Assembly: GCF_024171695.1 (NCBI RefSeq)
Contig: NZ_JAMTCF010000024.1
Location: forward strand, 1-64,000
Length of the DNA: 64,000 nt
Source of the DNA: Actinosynnema pretiosum
GTDB lineage: Bacteria; Actinomycetota; Actinomycetes; Mycobacteriales; Pseudonocardiaceae
Direction of reading: 5' to 3'
The notes below the pieces were generated by a model. It searched no databases and had not been told where the DNA came from. It saw only the letters and a program-made list of their open reading frames with translations. Below, piece after piece: positions 7,603-15,503 of this stretch. Each line of letters opens with the position of its first letter. The first letter of the stretch is position 1. The position numbers were made by a program, and so were the translations under genes.

Positions 7603-9204
7603 ATGGCCGCGAAGACCAAGCAGCCCAAGCCTCCGACCTACGGCCCGATTCAGATCGCCGCCCGCATCGGGCTCGCCCGGTGGCAGGCCGAGGTGGCCCG
7701 CGAGCGCGACCTGTTGCCCGGTCCGGACCTGCCCAGCGGGCGCTGGTCCGAGGAGCTGGCCCTCAAGCTGACCGACCAGGTGCCCGACATCGTCAAGGCC
7801 GTGGGTGCCGAGCACCCCATCGGGGCCTCGCGCGCCGCCGACCACCTGAGCGAGCGCGCCGGGCTGGAGATCACCTGGCACGACGTCAAGGCCATCGCCG
7901 CCGCCCGACCGGACCTGCTGCCCGTGGCGATGGAGTACGAGAAGGGCTACGACGTCCACGCCCTCTACGCCGTGACCGACCTGGACGCGCTGGCCGAGCA
8001 GCACGGCGGGCTGCTGGCCGGGATCGTGGCGGACCGACTGCGCTGGACCGGGACCAGCCAGACCCGCGAGCAGGCCGCCGACGCGCTGGGCGTGCAGCCG
8101 CGCGAACTCGACAAACTGCCCCTAGAGCGCGGCCCACTCGGACGGTACGACACCGAGCAGGTCCGGGCACTGGCCGCCGACGAGACCGCGGCGGCCGAGG
8201 TGATCGCCGACCGCCGTCTCGGCCCCGACCAGGCCGCCTCCCGGCTGGAGATCCGCCGCACGGACTGGGACTACGCGGTCGCGGCCGGGTGGATCGCGCC
8301 GGTGGAGACCGTGTGGATGAAGGTCTCCCGCCGCCGCGAGGTGCCGGTACCGCTCTACCGCACCGGTGACGTGGACGCGCTGCTGGAGATCCCCGGCGTG
8401 CCGTGGGAGCAGGTCAGGGCCTGCCGCCGTGGCGAGCCGAGCCCGCTCCGGGAGTTCGCGCCGCACGAGCCGTCCCGCGCGACGGTGCTGCGACGCTGGC
8501 TCGCCGAGTTCGGCGCGCGGCACGACGTCGAGGTGTGGGCGGTCTACGACCGGGGTTCGGAGCGGTGGCGGATCGACTGGGAGATGCCCGGCGGGCACCC
8601 CACCCGCGAGGAGGTGCAGGCGGCGATCGGGGCCGATCCGGTCGTGTCCGCGTACGCCGCCGACCTGGAGCTGTCCACCGAGGTCGGCGCGGCGATCCGC
8701 TGGGCCCGCGACATGCTGGAGCCGGGGGCGGCGGTCATCCTGGACACCGAGACCACGGGCCTGGGCGGGGACGCAGTCGTGGTCGAGATCGCCGTGATCG
8801 ACGCCCACACCGGCCGGGTGCTGCTGGACACCCTGGTGAACCCAGGCGACGTGCCGGTGGGCGCCGGGGCACGAGCGGTGCACGGCATCACCGACGCGCA
8901 GCTGGCGCAGGCGCCGGGCTGGGACCGGGTGCTGCCCAAGCTCCGCCGGGTCACGCGCGACCGGACGGTACTGGCCTACAACGCCGAGTTCGACCAGCGC
9001 GTGGTGGTGAACACCAGCGTCCGCAACGGCAAGCGGCCGATGCACCTGGCCGAGGACGCCACCTGGGGGTGCGTGATGACCCGCCGCAGCGACTGGCTGC
9101 GCACCCAGCGCTGGCAGGCGCTGGGCGGCGGCCACCGGGCACTCGGCGACTGCCGGTCCGCCCGCGAGGTGCTCATCGACATCGCCCAGCTCGACAAGCA
9201 CTGA
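7603..9204 (+). CDS. DnaQ-like 3'-5' exonuclease with a long N-terminal extension
   Basis: A 533-residue protein. Residues about 375-530 form a DEDDh exonuclease domain: Exo I DTETTGLGG (near 381), HGITDAQL, Exo II AYNAEFDQR, and Exo III HRALGDC (near 511). Such domains remove nucleotides from DNA 3' ends for proofreading or repair. The first 370 residues are a charged, helical region with no family I can name, containing short helix-turn-helix-like stretches (SQTREQAADALGVQPRELD). ATG 7603 follows AAGGGA at 5 bases; the adjacent GTG 7600 is possible. It is the first gene of the element, 300 bases from attL. Its role in the element is unknown; end processing during replication is an inference. 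Confidence 0.8.
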   Translation: MAAKTKQPKPPTYGPIQIAARIGLARWQAEVARERDLLPGPDLPSGRWSEELALKLTDQVPDIVKAVGAEHPIGASRAADHLSERAGLEITWHDVKAIAAARPDLLPVAMEYEKGYDVHALYAVTDLDALAEQHGGLLAGIVADRLRWTGTSQTREQAADALGVQPRELDKLPLERGPLGRYDTEQVRALAADETAAAEVIADRRLGPDQAASRLEIRRTDWDYAVAAGWIAPVETVWMKVSRRREVPVPLYRTGDVDALLEIPGVPWEQVRACRRGEPSPLREFAPHEPSRATVLRRWLAEFGARHDVEVWAVYDRGSERWRIDWEMPGGHPTREEVQAAIGADPVVSAYAADLELSTEVGAAIRWARDMLEPGAAVILDTETTGLGGDAVVVEIAVIDAHTGRVLLDTLVNPGDVPVGAGARAVHGITDAQLAQAPGWDRVLPKLRRVTRDRTVLAYNAEFDQRVVVNTSVRNGKRPMHLAEDATWGCVMTRRSDWLRTQRWQALGGGHRALGDCRSAREVLIDIAQLDKH

Positions 9205-9220
9205 CCGGGCAGGAGGCACG

Positions 9221-9484
9221 ATGGACTTCAGGTTGAAGGGCACGCGTGAGCAGGTCGCGGTGTGGGTGGAGGTGCTGCGCGGGGCGCTGGACGTCCAGTC
9301 CGTGTCGGCGTTCCGGCCGTGGACGCGCGACGATCCGCTGTCGAAGGTCGGCGCGGTCTACGTCACTGCGGAGCTGCGCCTGGAGGACGCGCGGCGGGTC
9401 GTGCAGGCGACGGCGACCCGGCTCGACAACGGCCAGGCCGCGCTTCCTGCTGCGCCACGTCGACGGCGGCGGCAGTTGAGGTAG
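9221..9484 (+). CDS. Small hypothetical protein
   Basis: An 87-residue protein with a clear ribosome site (AGGAGG, 4 bases before ATG), 16 bases after the exonuclease gene and probably co-transcribed with it. The first 70 residues (MDFRLKGTREQVAVWVEVLR through VGAVYVTAELRL) look like a small alpha/beta fold; the C-terminus is arginine-rich. I do not recognise the family. A strong hairpin follows at 9496-9536. Confidence 0.65.
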   Translation: MDFRLKGTREQVAVWVEVLRGALDVQSVSAFRPWTRDDPLSKVGAVYVTAELRLEDARRVVQATATRLDNGQAALPAAPRRRRRQLR

Positions 9485-9495
9485 CGGGTTAGCGA

Positions 9496-9536
9496 TGTTG
9501 GGGGCTCCGCACCAACGTGGTGTGGAGCCCCCAACA
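9496..9536 (+). terminator. Strong hairpin terminator after the exonuclease pair
   Basis: Arms of 19 bases with one mismatch (TGTTGGGGGCTCC... against ...GGAGCCCCCAACA) around a 3-base loop, directly downstream of the small gene. It separates this transcript from the CRISPR-like repeats. Confidence 0.7.
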
Positions 9537-9559
9537 CTAGGTATGTCCTGCGCCCGAAA

Positions 9560-9709
9560 GCTTCGTTCCCACGTGGGCGGGGAAGACGCTGGCGAGGCCA
9601 TGATCCCCACCCACAACACCGGAACACCCCCGCGTGCGCGAGGAAGACGCAGTCCTCAACGTCCACCGTGAACGGCCGCCGGGAACACCCCCGCGTGCAC
9701 GGGGAAGAC
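9560..9709 (-). CRISPR. Orphan type I-E-like CRISPR remnant: three 28-bp repeats, two 33-bp spacers
   Basis: Repeats lie at 9560-9587, 9621-9648 and 9682-9709, an exact 61-base period. On the minus strand they begin GTCTTCC and, in the two intact copies, end GGGGGTGTTCC around a GC-rich palindrome, as in actinomycete type I-E repeats. The leftmost copy keeps the GTCTTCCCCG end but is degenerate in its other half, as expected of a leader-distal last repeat, so transcription would run leftward from about 9840. Spacers are 9588-9620 and 9649-9681. No cas gene is present in the window, so the array would depend on host Cas proteins. Confidence 0.75.
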
Positions 9710-9841
9710 ACTTCTTGACCTGCGGTTCCCTGAACCAGAACAACGTTTCTCATTCAGTTGAGCAGGTGCCGTGCCAAGCACGACGACCTCGGTTCGATCT
9801 CGTCAGAGGCCCCAGTATGAGCCCATGCGGAGGAGTCGCCA

Positions 9842-10816
9842 ATGGTCAACACAACCATGTCGCGTGCCCTGCTGAGCAACCAGCAGAAGCCTTCCCGCAC
9901 CACGAGTAGCGTTCAACCGGTGACGCCGAGTAGGAGCACCAGCCCGCTGACCTCCGCTGAGGCCGAGCGCGTTCTGACCACCGCCTGCCGTCAGGTCGAC
10001 CTCGACCCCACCGACGCCGAGTTGCTGCGGATCGGCTCGAACGCCGTCTACAGGCTGCGCACCCCAGTCATCGTCCGCATCGCACAGGCCAACGAAGACG
10101 AAGCGGGCGCTCGTCGTCAGGTCGCGGTTGCCCGCTGGCTGGCCGCAGTCGACTACCCGGCCACACGGGCACTTCGTGTGAAGCAACCCGTCAAGACCGA
10201 CGGCGGCTTGGTCACCTTCTGGGAGTCAGCCTCCGAACGAGAGGACTACGCGCCGATCACCCAGGTCGCACGCCTGATCCGCGAACTGCACGAACTACCG
10301 CCGCCGCACCTGGATCTCCCAGCGTTCGAACCGTTCACGCAGACGCTGACCGACATCGAGCAGCACACCGGCAAGGAAAAACTCGACTTCCTGAAAGAGT
10401 CGCTGGAAAAGCTCAAAGCGGAATACGCGCTGCTGACCTTCCCGCTCCCGGCAGGCGTGATCCACGGAGACGCCAACGTCGGCAACGTCATCCTGGATCG
10501 TGACGGGAACCCGCTGCTCATCGACCTGGACAACTTCGCCATCGGCCCACGCGAGTGGGACCTGGTTCAAACCGCCGCGTTCTACGAACGGTTCGGCTGG
10601 CACACCGAAGCCGAGTACCGGACGTTCGTGGACGTCTACGGCTTCGACATCATGGAATGGCCCGGCTATCGCGTTCTCGCCGATTATCGTGAGATCGCCA
10701 TGACCGTCTGGCTGGCCCGGAAGGCAGCGGGTAACCCTGAGGCTGGAGCCGAGCTGACCAAGCGCCTGGCCGCGCTCAGGACCGGAGGGAGCCGCGCGGA
10801 CTGGGAACCGCTGTAG
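9842..10816 (+). CDS. Aminoglycoside-phosphotransferase-like kinase
   Basis: A 324-residue protein of the APH/choline-kinase-like fold. The catalytic loop is VIHGDANVGNVI (near 205-216) and the metal-binding segment is LLIDLDNFAIGP (near 222-233), followed by an EWDL-type helix. These enzymes phosphorylate small molecules, including antibiotics. The substrate cannot be read from sequence. The ribosome site GGAGGAG lies 6 bases before ATG 9842. Codon use is less GC-biased than its neighbours, suggesting separate acquisition. Its 3' end overlaps the convergent regulator gene by 41 bp. It may protect the host or be an unrelated metabolic kinase. Confidence 0.75.
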   Translation: MVNTTMSRALLSNQQKPSRTTSSVQPVTPSRSTSPLTSAEAERVLTTACRQVDLDPTDAELLRIGSNAVYRLRTPVIVRIAQANEDEAGARRQVAVARWLAAVDYPATRALRVKQPVKTDGGLVTFWESASEREDYAPITQVARLIRELHELPPPHLDLPAFEPFTQTLTDIEQHTGKEKLDFLKESLEKLKAEYALLTFPLPAGVIHGDANVGNVILDRDGNPLLIDLDNFAIGPREWDLVQTAAFYERFGWHTEAEYRTFVDVYGFDIMEWPGYRVLADYREIAMTVWLARKAAGNPEAGAELTKRLAALRTGGSRADWEPL

Positions 10817-12176
10817 CCCACAACCGGGTGGTGCGCGCCTGTTCCACGAAGGCGCGCGCCACCGGGCTGTCACCCAGGCCGTCCAACCGCTGCCGGAACT
10901 CCCCCACGTACGACGCGCACCGCGCCGACACCAGCTGCTCGCCGACCTGCAACGCGGTCAGCGCCACCCGGCACGCTTCCTCGGTCTCGCCCTGGTGTAG
11001 GTAGGCATCGGCCAGCACCATCGTGGCGAAGAAGTCGCTGCGCACCTGCTCACCGTTGCCGCCCACCGACTGCATGGCGTACGTGGTCGCGTCCACGGCA
11101 CGCCCCAGGTCCCGGTTGCAGTGCCCCAGCTCGGCCGCCAGTTCGGCGTCGTCGAAGTAGCCGAACCACTCGGCCTGGCCGTCACCCTCGCACCGCTCGA
11201 ACTCCCGTACGGCTACAGCCATAGCCCGGTCGCACGCCACGGTGTCGCCCAGCCTCGCCAGCGCCCGCGCTTCCATCGCGGAGAAGTGCGCAGCCGACCG
11301 CGCCGAGCCTGCTGACTCCGTGCCCACCCGCGCCGCGCGCGCCAGGTTCGCGGCCTCGCGGTAGCGCCCCAGGAACGTGGCCTGGTGGCTCATCGCGTCC
11401 AGGATTCCTGCGGCCAGCAACCGGTCACCGGCGGCGTCGGCAAGCTTGAGCGCCTGCACGAAGTACCGCTGAGCCAGACCGTGCAGACCCGCGTCGTAGG
11501 ACATCCAGGCACCGAGCATGGTTGCGCTCGCCGCCACCTGGAACAGCTCCCGGCCGACGACGTCGGTGTAGGTGCCGCGCAGCAGCTGCGCGAGGTCGTT
11601 GCGCAGGAACTCGACCAGCGACCGGCGCGCGTGCCCGCCGCCAAACTGGGCGTCCAGGCGGTCGAACAGGTCCACGGTGGTGCGCACGCGAGCCAGGTCG
11701 GCCAGGCCCACCACGCGGGCGCCCGTGGACAGCAGCTCGACATCGGCGGCCGAGCTGACCAACCAGGAGAGCGACGCCTCGTTCCAGGCCGCGACGTTGG
11801 TCGGCGACGCCAGCAGGGTGTGGACCTGGTCCAGGTCCCCCTGCCACAGCCGCGTCAGCGCGGCGACCCCCTCTTCGGAGCTGTCCGGGTACTTCAGGCC
11901 GAAGTCGGCGGGCAGCTTCTCTGTGCGGCCGAAGCCAAGTTCCTCCAAGCCGACTGTCCTGCCCAGACGCTGGCCGAGCGCAGTCGCGATCGCCCGCCGC
12001 GTGGGCAGGTCGCGGGGCACCATGCCGTTCAGCCAGCGCGAGACGTAGGTGTGGGTGAGCGGTCGCCCAGCGTGCGTGCTGACTGCGCGAGCGAACGTCT
12101 TGCGCCCCACAGAACCATCTTCCCGCAGGAACCCGGCCTCGCGCATCAGCGCAGCCAAGCGTTCATTGCCGTCCAC
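10776..12176 (-). CDS. XRE-family regulator with tetratricopeptide-like C-terminal region
   Basis: A 466-residue protein. Residues about 5-80 hold a helix-turn-helix region (GRKTFARAVSTHAG, then YVSRWLNGMVPRDLPTRRAI). The rest is alpha-helical repeats rich in Ala and Leu (AERY/ARLGD-type pairs), as in actinomycete XRE-TPR regulators that sense small molecules or partner proteins. GTG 12176 is chosen because GGGAGGTGA lies just upstream; the longer frame to 12218 has no ribosome site. It faces left, away from the GntR gene, which is also leftward. It probably controls excision or transfer genes, as regulators of this kind do in other AICEs; targets are not visible. Confidence 0.75.
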   Translation of the reverse strand: MDGNERLAALMREAGFLREDGSVGRKTFARAVSTHAGRPLTHTYVSRWLNGMVPRDLPTRRAIATALGQRLGRTVGLEELGFGRTEKLPADFGLKYPDSSEEGVAALTRLWQGDLDQVHTLLASPTNVAAWNEASLSWLVSSAADVELLSTGARVVGLADLARVRTTVDLFDRLDAQFGGGHARRSLVEFLRNDLAQLLRGTYTDVVGRELFQVAASATMLGAWMSYDAGLHGLAQRYFVQALKLADAAGDRLLAAGILDAMSHQATFLGRYREAANLARAARVGTESAGSARSAAHFSAMEARALARLGDTVACDRAMAVAVREFERCEGDGQAEWFGYFDDAELAAELGHCNRDLGRAVDATTYAMQSVGGNGEQVRSDFFATMVLADAYLHQGETEEACRVALTALQVGEQLVSARCASYVGEFRQRLDGLGDSPVARAFVEQARTTRLWATAVPSPRGSLRS

Positions 12177-12314
12177 GTCGTCACCTCCCGCTGCGCCCTT
12201 GACCGAGTGTGCCCTCAACTGCGCCCTTTTGTGTGCCCTTTCGCTACCCGAAACTTTGAGCCATCGGGAAAACAGCGATTGCGGAGGGAGGGAACAGCGA
12301 TCACCAAAGGCGGT

Positions 12315-12749
12315 TCACGAACTGGGCAGCCGATCGATCAGGCTACCGACTTGCCTCTCCAAGGCGTCAAGGTCCCGGCGAACGGATCGCAACTTGTCGC
12401 GCACATCCAAGAGGTCTGCCCGAGCCGCTCGGATCTGCTGATCGGCAGTCAACGGCGCATCACCCACTTCGCACACGACCGCCCTAGCGTTCGCCTTGAT
12501 CCGTACCCTCCCCTCAGCCGCGAGCTGCCGAACCGCTTCCCCCACCGTGTTCGGAGCCGCTCCCAGGAGCTTGGCCAAGTCCCGGTAGCTGGGCAACTGC
12601 TTCCCCACCGAGTACTCCCCGTCGTCTATGCCACGACGAATCTTGTCAGCTAGCTGAGCACGACTGCGCTGCTCAGGGGCGTTCTCAACGTCATCGGCCA
12701 CCGCCCCAGAGTACTTCCGCCTTAAGTCACTCGTTGACACGTGTCTCAC
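12315..12749 (-). CDS. GntR-family winged-helix regulator (KorSA-like role)
   Basis: A 144-residue protein with an N-terminal GntR winged helix (LADKIRRGIDDGEYSVGKQL then PSYRDLAKLLGAAPNTVGEA, residues about 33-95) and a C-terminal coiled-coil-like segment (residues 105-140) in place of a large ligand domain. Small GntR proteins in AICEs repress replication and transfer genes (KorSA of pSAM2 is the known example). GTG 12749 has AAGG 5 bases upstream; GTG 12701 is a plausible shorter start. It is divergent from the long rightward operon at 12802, with conserved direct repeats between, so it probably represses that operon and itself. Confidence 0.8.
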   Translation of the reverse strand: MRHVSTSDLRRKYSGAVADDVENAPEQRSRAQLADKIRRGIDDGEYSVGKQLPSYRDLAKLLGAAPNTVGEAVRQLAAEGRVRIKANARAVVCEVGDAPLTADQQIRAARADLLDVRDKLRSVRRDLDALERQVGSLIDRLPSS

Positions 12750-12792
12750 AGCACCTTACTGCCTCAAGTCATACAAGCTGTCTTAAGTCACT
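12721..12792. promoter_or_regulatory. Divergent control region with three CTTAAGTCACT-type boxes
   Basis: CTTAAGTCACT at 12721-12731 and 12782-12792, with a variant CTCAAGTCATA at 12763-12773. Between them are a palindrome GACACGTGTC (12736-12745) and a rightward TTGACA box (12734-12739) with a weak -10 near 12757. This is the likely operator of the adjacent GntR repressor controlling the rightward transfer operon. Confidence 0.5.
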
Positions 12793-12801
12793 GGAGAGGT
12801 C

Positions 12802-13056
12802 ATGAACGAGCCCTACCTGGTCATCCAGCCGAAGCAGCAGGCCGACGAGCCCGCGCCGCGCCCCACCACCACGCTGCCCAAGAGCGACCTGGAGCTGCTG
12901 AGCAGCGCCCTCCAAGACGCGCTGGCCGCGCAGGAGCAGGGCCTGGTCATCGGCCCACCCGTGGACGAGATCACCCTGCGCCGCGCGGAGCGGCGCGCCC
13001 GCCGCGCCGACGCCGCGCGCACCCAGGAGACCTACATCGTCAGCGGTGCGGCGTGA
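12802..13056 (+). CDS. Small hypothetical protein, first gene of the AICE operon
   Basis: An 84-residue protein with GGAGAGG just before ATG 12802. It is highly charged, with a proline-rich start, a helical middle (KSDLELLSSALQDALAAQEQ) and an arginine-rich stretch (LRRAERRARRADAAR). Its stop overlaps the WhiB start (GTGA). I do not recognise a family. Confidence 0.65.
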   Translation: MNEPYLVIQPKQQADEPAPRPTTTLPKSDLELLSSALQDALAAQEQGLVIGPPVDEITLRRAERRARRADAARTQETYIVSGAA

Positions 13057-13355
13057 CCACCGCGCGCTCCCTGAACAGGGGAGACACGTTGTGGACGCTG
13101 CTGGGCAGCCTGTCCGGCACCGACTTCGGCGCGCACCCCGCGTGCGTCGGCGAGGACCCGGAGCTGTTCTTCCCGTTCCCCGGTCAGCACGACCAGGTGG
13201 CCGCGGCGAAGTCGGTGTGCGGGCGGTGCCCCGTGCGCCAGGCGTGCCTGGCCCACGCGCTGCACCACGACGCGGAGGGCGTGTGGGGCGGCACGACCGA
13301 GGACGAGCGGCGGCAGCTGCGCCTGGTGGTCGTGGACCGGAAGGCGGCAGCGTGA
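13053..13355 (+). CDS. WhiB-family iron-sulfur transcription regulator
   Basis: A 100-residue WhiB-like protein with the four cluster-binding cysteines: HPACVGEDPELFFP, the CGRC pair, and QACL. The turn GVWGG (near 80) and a basic tail follow (ERRQLRLVVVDRK). Such proteins hold a [4Fe-4S] cluster and contact sigma factors at promoters. GTG 13053 overlaps the preceding stop; TTG 13089 with AGGGGAGA upstream is a credible shorter start. WhiB genes are common in actinomycete plasmids and phages and may tune host gene expression or exclusion; the target here is unknown. Confidence 0.88.
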   Translation: MTTARSLNRGDTLWTLLGSLSGTDFGAHPACVGEDPELFFPFPGQHDQVAAAKSVCGRCPVRQACLAHALHHDAEGVWGGTTEDERRQLRLVVVDRKAAA

Positions 13356-13912
13356 TGGCGACGCAGGCGTTCCGGATCGATGACGGCGGGGACTGGTCCG
13401 CCGCGAGCGACGGGGTGTCCCGGTTCGGGGTCTACCTGGGGCGGTCGGGGTTCGAGCTGGTGGAGGACGCGGCCAGCTTCGCCACCTCGGTGGTGCGGGT
13501 GGCGCTGCCGCCGGTGATGTCGCCGGGGTACGTGCGGCAGCACCCGCGTGTGCAGGACGTGTCAGCGCTGCGTGGTGACGCCGGTGAGCTGGTGTTCGCG
13601 GTGTCGCTGGTGTCGGCGCTGCCCGCCGCGCTGGAGGCGATGGGGCGCCGCTCGCTGGGCTGGGAGCGGGAGCGGTTCGCCGGGCAGGTGTCCTGGTTGG
13701 AGCCGGTGCGCTGCGACCGGGTCGGGTTGCTGCCGGTCCTGGTGGTGCGCGTGCCGGTCCCGGTGGAGGCGCTGCCCGCGCCGCGCTACCGGGCGGACGG
13801 TGCGCCGGAGCTGGGCGCGGCCAAGCGGGCGGTGCAGGTGGTGGTGGCCGAGCTGGAGCGGGTGGTCGCGCCGGTGCTTCAGGCGCTGGAGCCGCACGGG
13901 GCGGTGGCGTGA
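13355..13912 (+). CDS. Hypothetical AICE protein
   Basis: A 185-residue protein starting at ATG 13355 (a GTG directly precedes it and overlaps the WhiB stop). It is rich in Val, Leu and Arg, with predicted alternating strands and helices (VSRFGVYLGRSGFELVED, LPVLVVRVPVPVEALP) and a helical C-terminus. There are no signal peptide, membrane segment or metal motifs. It belongs to the coupled small-gene run of the element. Function unknown. Confidence 0.65.
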   Translation: MATQAFRIDDGGDWSAASDGVSRFGVYLGRSGFELVEDAASFATSVVRVALPPVMSPGYVRQHPRVQDVSALRGDAGELVFAVSLVSALPAALEAMGRRSLGWERERFAGQVSWLEPVRCDRVGLLPVLVVRVPVPVEALPAPRYRADGAPELGAAKRAVQVVVAELERVVAPVLQALEPHGAVA

Positions 13913-14346
13913 TGGGCCGCCGGTTCGAGCTGGTCACGGTGGTGTTGCCGTGGAACGGGCAGGCGGTGTTCTGCCGGGGTGAGTTGGACGGGTTGCCGGT
14001 GTTCGGGTGGCGTGGCAGGCCGGGCGCGGTCCCGGCCGGGTTGTGCACCCGGCGGCAGTTGCGCGCCGAGGGGCTGCGGCCCGGCGGGGCGGACCCGGTG
14101 GCGCTGCTGGTGTTCGGCCACCGCTTGCCCGCCAGGTCGGTGGAGGTGTGCCCGCTGTGGCGCCGGGAGACCGCGCGTCCGGTACGGCCGATGACCGCCG
14201 CGAAGTGGGCGGCGCACCGGGCGGCGATGCGTGCCCGCCAACTCTGCCGCACCTGCCTGGCCCAGGTGGACCACGTGGTGCGCGGTCCGCTGCGCCAGTG
14301 CTCGACCTGCTACCAGTCCGACGACGCGACCTGGAGCGCCGCATGA
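13912..14346 (+). CDS. RRQRL-motif zinc-binding-like protein
   Basis: A 144-residue protein resembling a family common in actinomycete elements known for an RRQRL-type motif (here CTRRQLRAEGLRPGG near 44-58) followed by a conserved arginine-rich centre. The C-terminus holds paired cysteines, CRTC and CSTC, separated by 16 residues, a probable zinc ribbon. It is coupled to its neighbours on both sides by overlapping stop and start codons. The role is unknown; nucleic-acid binding is plausible because of the zinc ribbon and basic charge. Confidence 0.65.
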   Translation: MGRRFELVTVVLPWNGQAVFCRGELDGLPVFGWRGRPGAVPAGLCTRRQLRAEGLRPGGADPVALLVFGHRLPARSVEVCPLWRRETARPVRPMTAAKWAAHRAAMRARQLCRTCLAQVDHVVRGPLRQCSTCYQSDDATWSAA

Positions 14347-14522
14347 GCAAGCACCAGCGCAACCTGATCGACCGCGCCACCGGCAACCGGTTCACCCAGG
14401 AACGGCCTTTCGGCCCGGTCCAGCCGGTCACCGGCGCGGACGGCACCCCGCCGCCCTCGCAGCGCTCCCGCTCGTGGGAGCGCCTGGTGGCCAGCGGCGT
14501 GGACCTCCAGCCCGACAACTGA
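14343..14522 (+). CDS. Small hypothetical protein
   Basis: A 59-residue polar protein (start MSKHQRNLIDRATGNRFTQE) whose ATG overlaps the previous stop (ATGA). Rich in Arg, Gln and Pro with no recognised domain. It ends 4 bases before the first copy of a duplicated structured spacer. Confidence 0.55.
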   Translation: MSKHQRNLIDRATGNRFTQERPFGPVQPVTGADGTPPPSQRSRSWERLVASGVDLQPDN

Positions 14523-14526
14523 CTTC

Positions 14527-14612
14527 GCCCGGACCAGCGGGCACGTCCCGCCAAGAACAGCCCCGCCGGTCCGGCCCGCCCACAACACGCCCCCAGGGGG
14601 GCGAGACAGGAG
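14527..14612 (+). repeat. Duplicated structured spacer, copy 1
   Basis: An 86-base segment repeated almost exactly at 14802-14886. It contains GC-rich inverted arms (GGACCAGCGGG with a later CCCGCCGGTCC) and ends in the ribosome site (CAGGAG) of the next gene. It is probably a leader that folds near the ribosome site of each downstream gene. Confidence 0.65.
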
Positions 14613-14620
14613 AACGTCCG

Positions 14621-14794
14621 GTGGACACCGTCCAGATCACCGTTGAGGTCACCGGCACCTGCCCCTCGGGGCACCCGGTCAGCTCGAACCTGTCCTACGC
14701 GGTCGTCCAGGGCAGCCACGGCGCGGTCAGCGCCAACGCCACCTGCCCGGTGCACGGCCAGCCGGTGCACATGTCCGGCACCTACACCGCCTGA
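14621..14794 (+). CDS. Small two-CxxxH-motif protein
   Basis: A 57-residue protein beginning at GTG 14621, with AGGAGA upstream inside the structured spacer. It holds CPSGH and CPVHG, two Cys/His pairs that could bind one zinc ion as a treble-clef-like mini-domain, joined by a beta-rich linker (SNLSYAVVQGSHGAVSANAT). I know no named family. It lies between the two copies of the duplicated spacer. Confidence 0.6.
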   Translation: MDTVQITVEVTGTCPSGHPVSSNLSYAVVQGSHGAVSANATCPVHGQPVHMSGTYTA

Positions 14795-14801
14795 CCAGCA
14801 A

Positions 14802-14886
14802 GCCCGGACCGGCGGGCACGTCCCGCCAAGAACAGCCCCGCCGGTCCGGCCCATCCACAACACGCCCCCAGGGGGCGAGTCAGGAG
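14802..14886 (+). repeat. Duplicated structured spacer, copy 2
   Basis: Matches 14527-14612 with only a few changes. Here the inverted arms pair better (CCGGACCGGCGGG against CCCGCCGGTCCGG). It again ends in CAGGAG before the next start codon at 14896. Confidence 0.65.
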
Positions 14887-14895
14887 AGCACCAGC

Positions 14896-15231
14896 ATGTC
14901 GAGCACGGACAAGTCCCACAAGCCGCTGTTGCGGCCTGATGAGTACCGCGAGGCCGCGCGCACGGTCCTGACCTTGAGCGACGCCGACCAGGACCTGCTG
15001 GCCAAGGTGGCGGACCGCTACCTGGACGTGGCCGACGTGGTCGAGCGCGCCGGTGAGGTGCCCGCCGAGCAGCGCGCCCAGTTCGCCCACGACGTCGACC
15101 ACGTCGTGGAGTACCTGGTCAAGGCGCTGACGGCCACGACCAACAACGTCTGGCCGCTGCTGGCCACCGCGCGGGTGTTCCTGCGGCTGGCGAGGGACGC
15201 GGCGCGTCCGCAGCAGGGTCGGGTGGCGTGA
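14896..15231 (+). CDS. Hypothetical AICE protein
   Basis: A 111-residue mostly helical acidic protein (KPLLRPDEYREAARTVLTLS, LAKVADRYLDVADVVERAGE) with a good ribosome site from spacer copy 2. No membrane helices and no known motif. Its end overlaps the start of the small membrane protein gene, so the two are coupled. Confidence 0.6.
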   Translation: MSSTDKSHKPLLRPDEYREAARTVLTLSDADQDLLAKVADRYLDVADVVERAGEVPAEQRAQFAHDVDHVVEYLVKALTATTNNVWPLLATARVFLRLARDAARPQQGRVA

Positions 15232-15503
15232 TGGCGATGGGGTGCCTGGGCAGGATGCTGTCCGCGCCGTTCGTGCTGGTGGGGTCGCTGCTGAAGCTGC
15301 TGTTCCTCCCGGCCCTGGTGCTGGTGTTCGTGGTGCTGCTGGCCCCGGAGGGCTGGGGTCTGGTGGTCGGGGTCGGGCTGGGCGGCTACCTGGCGGGCGT
15401 GATCACGGCGTTCCGGGCCGGGGCGCGGGGCATGACCCGGTCGCTGGAGCGCAGCGGCATCCGCTTCACCGGTGACGAGCGGTCCACGGGTGGTCGGCGA
15501 TGA
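15231..15503 (+). CDS. Small membrane protein
   Basis: A 90-residue protein with two or three hydrophobic helices: residues about 8-40 (PFVLVGSLLKLLFLPALVLV) and 45-65 (GLVVGVGLGGYLAGVITAF), then a basic cytosolic tail. ATG 15231 overlaps the preceding stop (a GTG lies 3 bases before). It resembles the Spd-like small membrane proteins that support plasmid spread in mycelia, but this is by context only. Confidence 0.6.
   Translation: MAMGCLGRMLSAPFVLVGSLLKLLFLPALVLVFVVLLAPEGWGLVVGVGLGGYLAGVITAFRAGARGMTRSLERSGIRFTGDERSTGGRR

Noticed and set aside
9358-9753. Minus-strand open frames of 131 and 68 codons
   Set aside because: They run through the CRISPR-like repeats and give the typical repetitive Arg/Pro translation of such arrays.
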